From Sphingopyxis sp. MSC1_008 (GTDB lineage Bacteria; Pseudomonadota; Alphaproteobacteria; Sphingomonadales; Sphingomonadaceae), in assembly GCF_023197165.1 (NCBI RefSeq), contig NZ_JALPRD010000010.1, positions 101,707 through 165,706 of the forward strand: 64,000 nucleotides of DNA. The letters run 5' to 3'. The translations under genes were made by a program, and so were the position numbers. Within the stretch, counting starts at the first letter, position 1. Each line of letters starts with the position of its first letter. The notes under the pieces were generated by a model. It did no database searches. It worked only from the letters and a program-made list of their open reading frames with translations, and was not told the origin of the DNA. Of the stretch, positions 63,358 to 64,000 are shown piece after piece.

Positions 63358-63771
63358 ATGAAGCTGATCACAAACTGGCGTATTGGCAAAAGCTCGGCAG
63401 TCGAGATTCTGCGGTATGATCCCGAACAGGTTCCGCCAGCAGAAGACATCGACAGTTTTATCGCGGCGTCCAAGCTCGTTCAGAGACTACTTCCATTTCA
63501 GTCAGAGCGTTATGTTCTGCGCGAGACCTATTGGGCGTCCGCTTGGTTGAAAGCATATATCGCTTGCCACGTCGAAAATTTGAGCGCCACGTTCGTAAGA
63601 GAAGATAAGTCTTTCTATATAGCCTTTCTCGAGTCTCCTTTTACAGGCGACCGTTCGGTTGCTTTTCGACTTACTACGGCTGGGCTCGCAGGGCACACGC
63701 AATGGACGGTTTCGTTCCGTAGAGTCCATTTCGACGGCACCGACGAGTTTTTCCTTTGCGCCGAATATTAA
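63358..63771 (+). CDS. Hypothetical protein
   Basis: 137 residues, soluble, with no recognised motif; ATG 63358 is the only good start. It is preceded by the repeat copy B. AT-richer than the window, like the neighbouring small ORFs, which suggests an acquired accessory segment. Confidence 0.5.
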   Translation: MKLITNWRIGKSSAVEILRYDPEQVPPAEDIDSFIAASKLVQRLLPFQSERYVLRETYWASAWLKAYIACHVENLSATFVREDKSFYIAFLESPFTGDRSVAFRLTTAGLAGHTQWTVSFRRVHFDGTDEFFLCAEY

Positions 63772-64000
63772 ACCGGGAATGACGACAAACGGTCGCGAGC
63801 TGTCGTCCCCGCCCTCACCGGCTTCGAACGTCCGCTTCTCTCAAGTTTCCGCCAAAAGCGGCCTGACCGCAACCGTTGAGAGTTTCGGACGCCGCCAGGC
63901 GTCGGAAAGTCTTCGATGCCCGAACCGCGGGGATCGAAGGCTGAGCTATGGGGAAAGCTTTTTTGCGCAGACCGTGGGGTCGCTAGGTGCTGCCGAAAAG
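63772..64000. other. Right-edge region without a recognised gene
   Basis: No open frame with a convincing start was found in these 229 bases; a short frame from an ATG near 63949 closes within 12 codons. The sequence acggtcgcgagctgtcg near 63790 faintly recalls the intergenic repeat. Confidence 0.3.

Overview
The window is GC-rich DNA from an alphaproteobacterium, most likely a member of the Sphingomonadales (Sphingopyxis/Sphingomonas-like). This placement is an inference from GC and codon use, the FhuA-like receptor with DUF3649/PepSY/DUF3325, the ECF sigma-NrsF pair and the TamA/TamB arrangement. No rRNA, tRNA, CRISPR or transposase was seen. About 95% of the window is coding.

Left end (1-6.8 kb): two secreted RTX-type proteins. 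The first is cut by the window edge and has a beta-helix-like N-part. The second has an ELWxxDGT-repeat N-part. Both share an unusual module interleaved with calcium-binding RTX nonapeptides, and both share a C-terminus. A metallophosphoesterase follows.

Core (8-42 kb): a large Wzx/Wzy-type surface-polysaccharide locus. It encodes a WbpM/PglF-type 4,6-dehydratase with an S-M-K active site, an O-antigen ligase/polymerase-like membrane protein, a Wza-like export lipoprotein, a Wzc-like co-polymerase/tyrosine kinase and a TPR protein. A complete WbpB-D-A-E-I set then points to UDP-2,3-diacetamido-2,3-dideoxy-D-mannuronic acid. Next come a GNAT acyltransferase and second aminotransferase, a TylF-like methyltransferase and a split transketolase. 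These are followed by the initiating sugar-phosphate transferase, a glycosyltransferase, a D-glucuronyl C5-epimerase-like protein, a NodB-like deacetylase, a formyltransferase, an AsnB-like amidotransferase and a Wzx flippase. After an oppositely oriented secreted protein of unknown type come a second polymerase-like protein, another glycosyltransferase and a second AsnB on the minus strand. From 23.2 to 35.8 kb nearly all genes touch or overlap by 4-8 bases, so this part is probably one operon. The gene set predicts a glycan rich in modified amino-uronic acids (acylated, formylated, amidated and possibly C5-epimerised).

Right part (42-64 kb): a decayed UDP-glucuronate-4-epimerase fragment, selO, ugd, then a translationally coupled tamA-tamB-small-lipoprotein trio. 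The lipoprotein stop codon lies inside a yybP-ykoY manganese riboswitch that precedes a UPF0016/GDT1 cation exporter. Next are galE (minus), an ECF sigma factor with an NrsF-type anti-sigma, a divergent iron-uptake unit (DUF3649-PepSY-DUF3325 opposite a TonB-dependent receptor), an intact UDP-glucuronate-4-epimerase-like gene, a truncated and frameshifted FAD oxidoreductase, and small accessory ORFs with a degenerate intergenic repeat.

ugd, galE and the 4-epimerase would supply UDP-GlcA, UDP-Gal and UDP-GalA to the polysaccharide locus.
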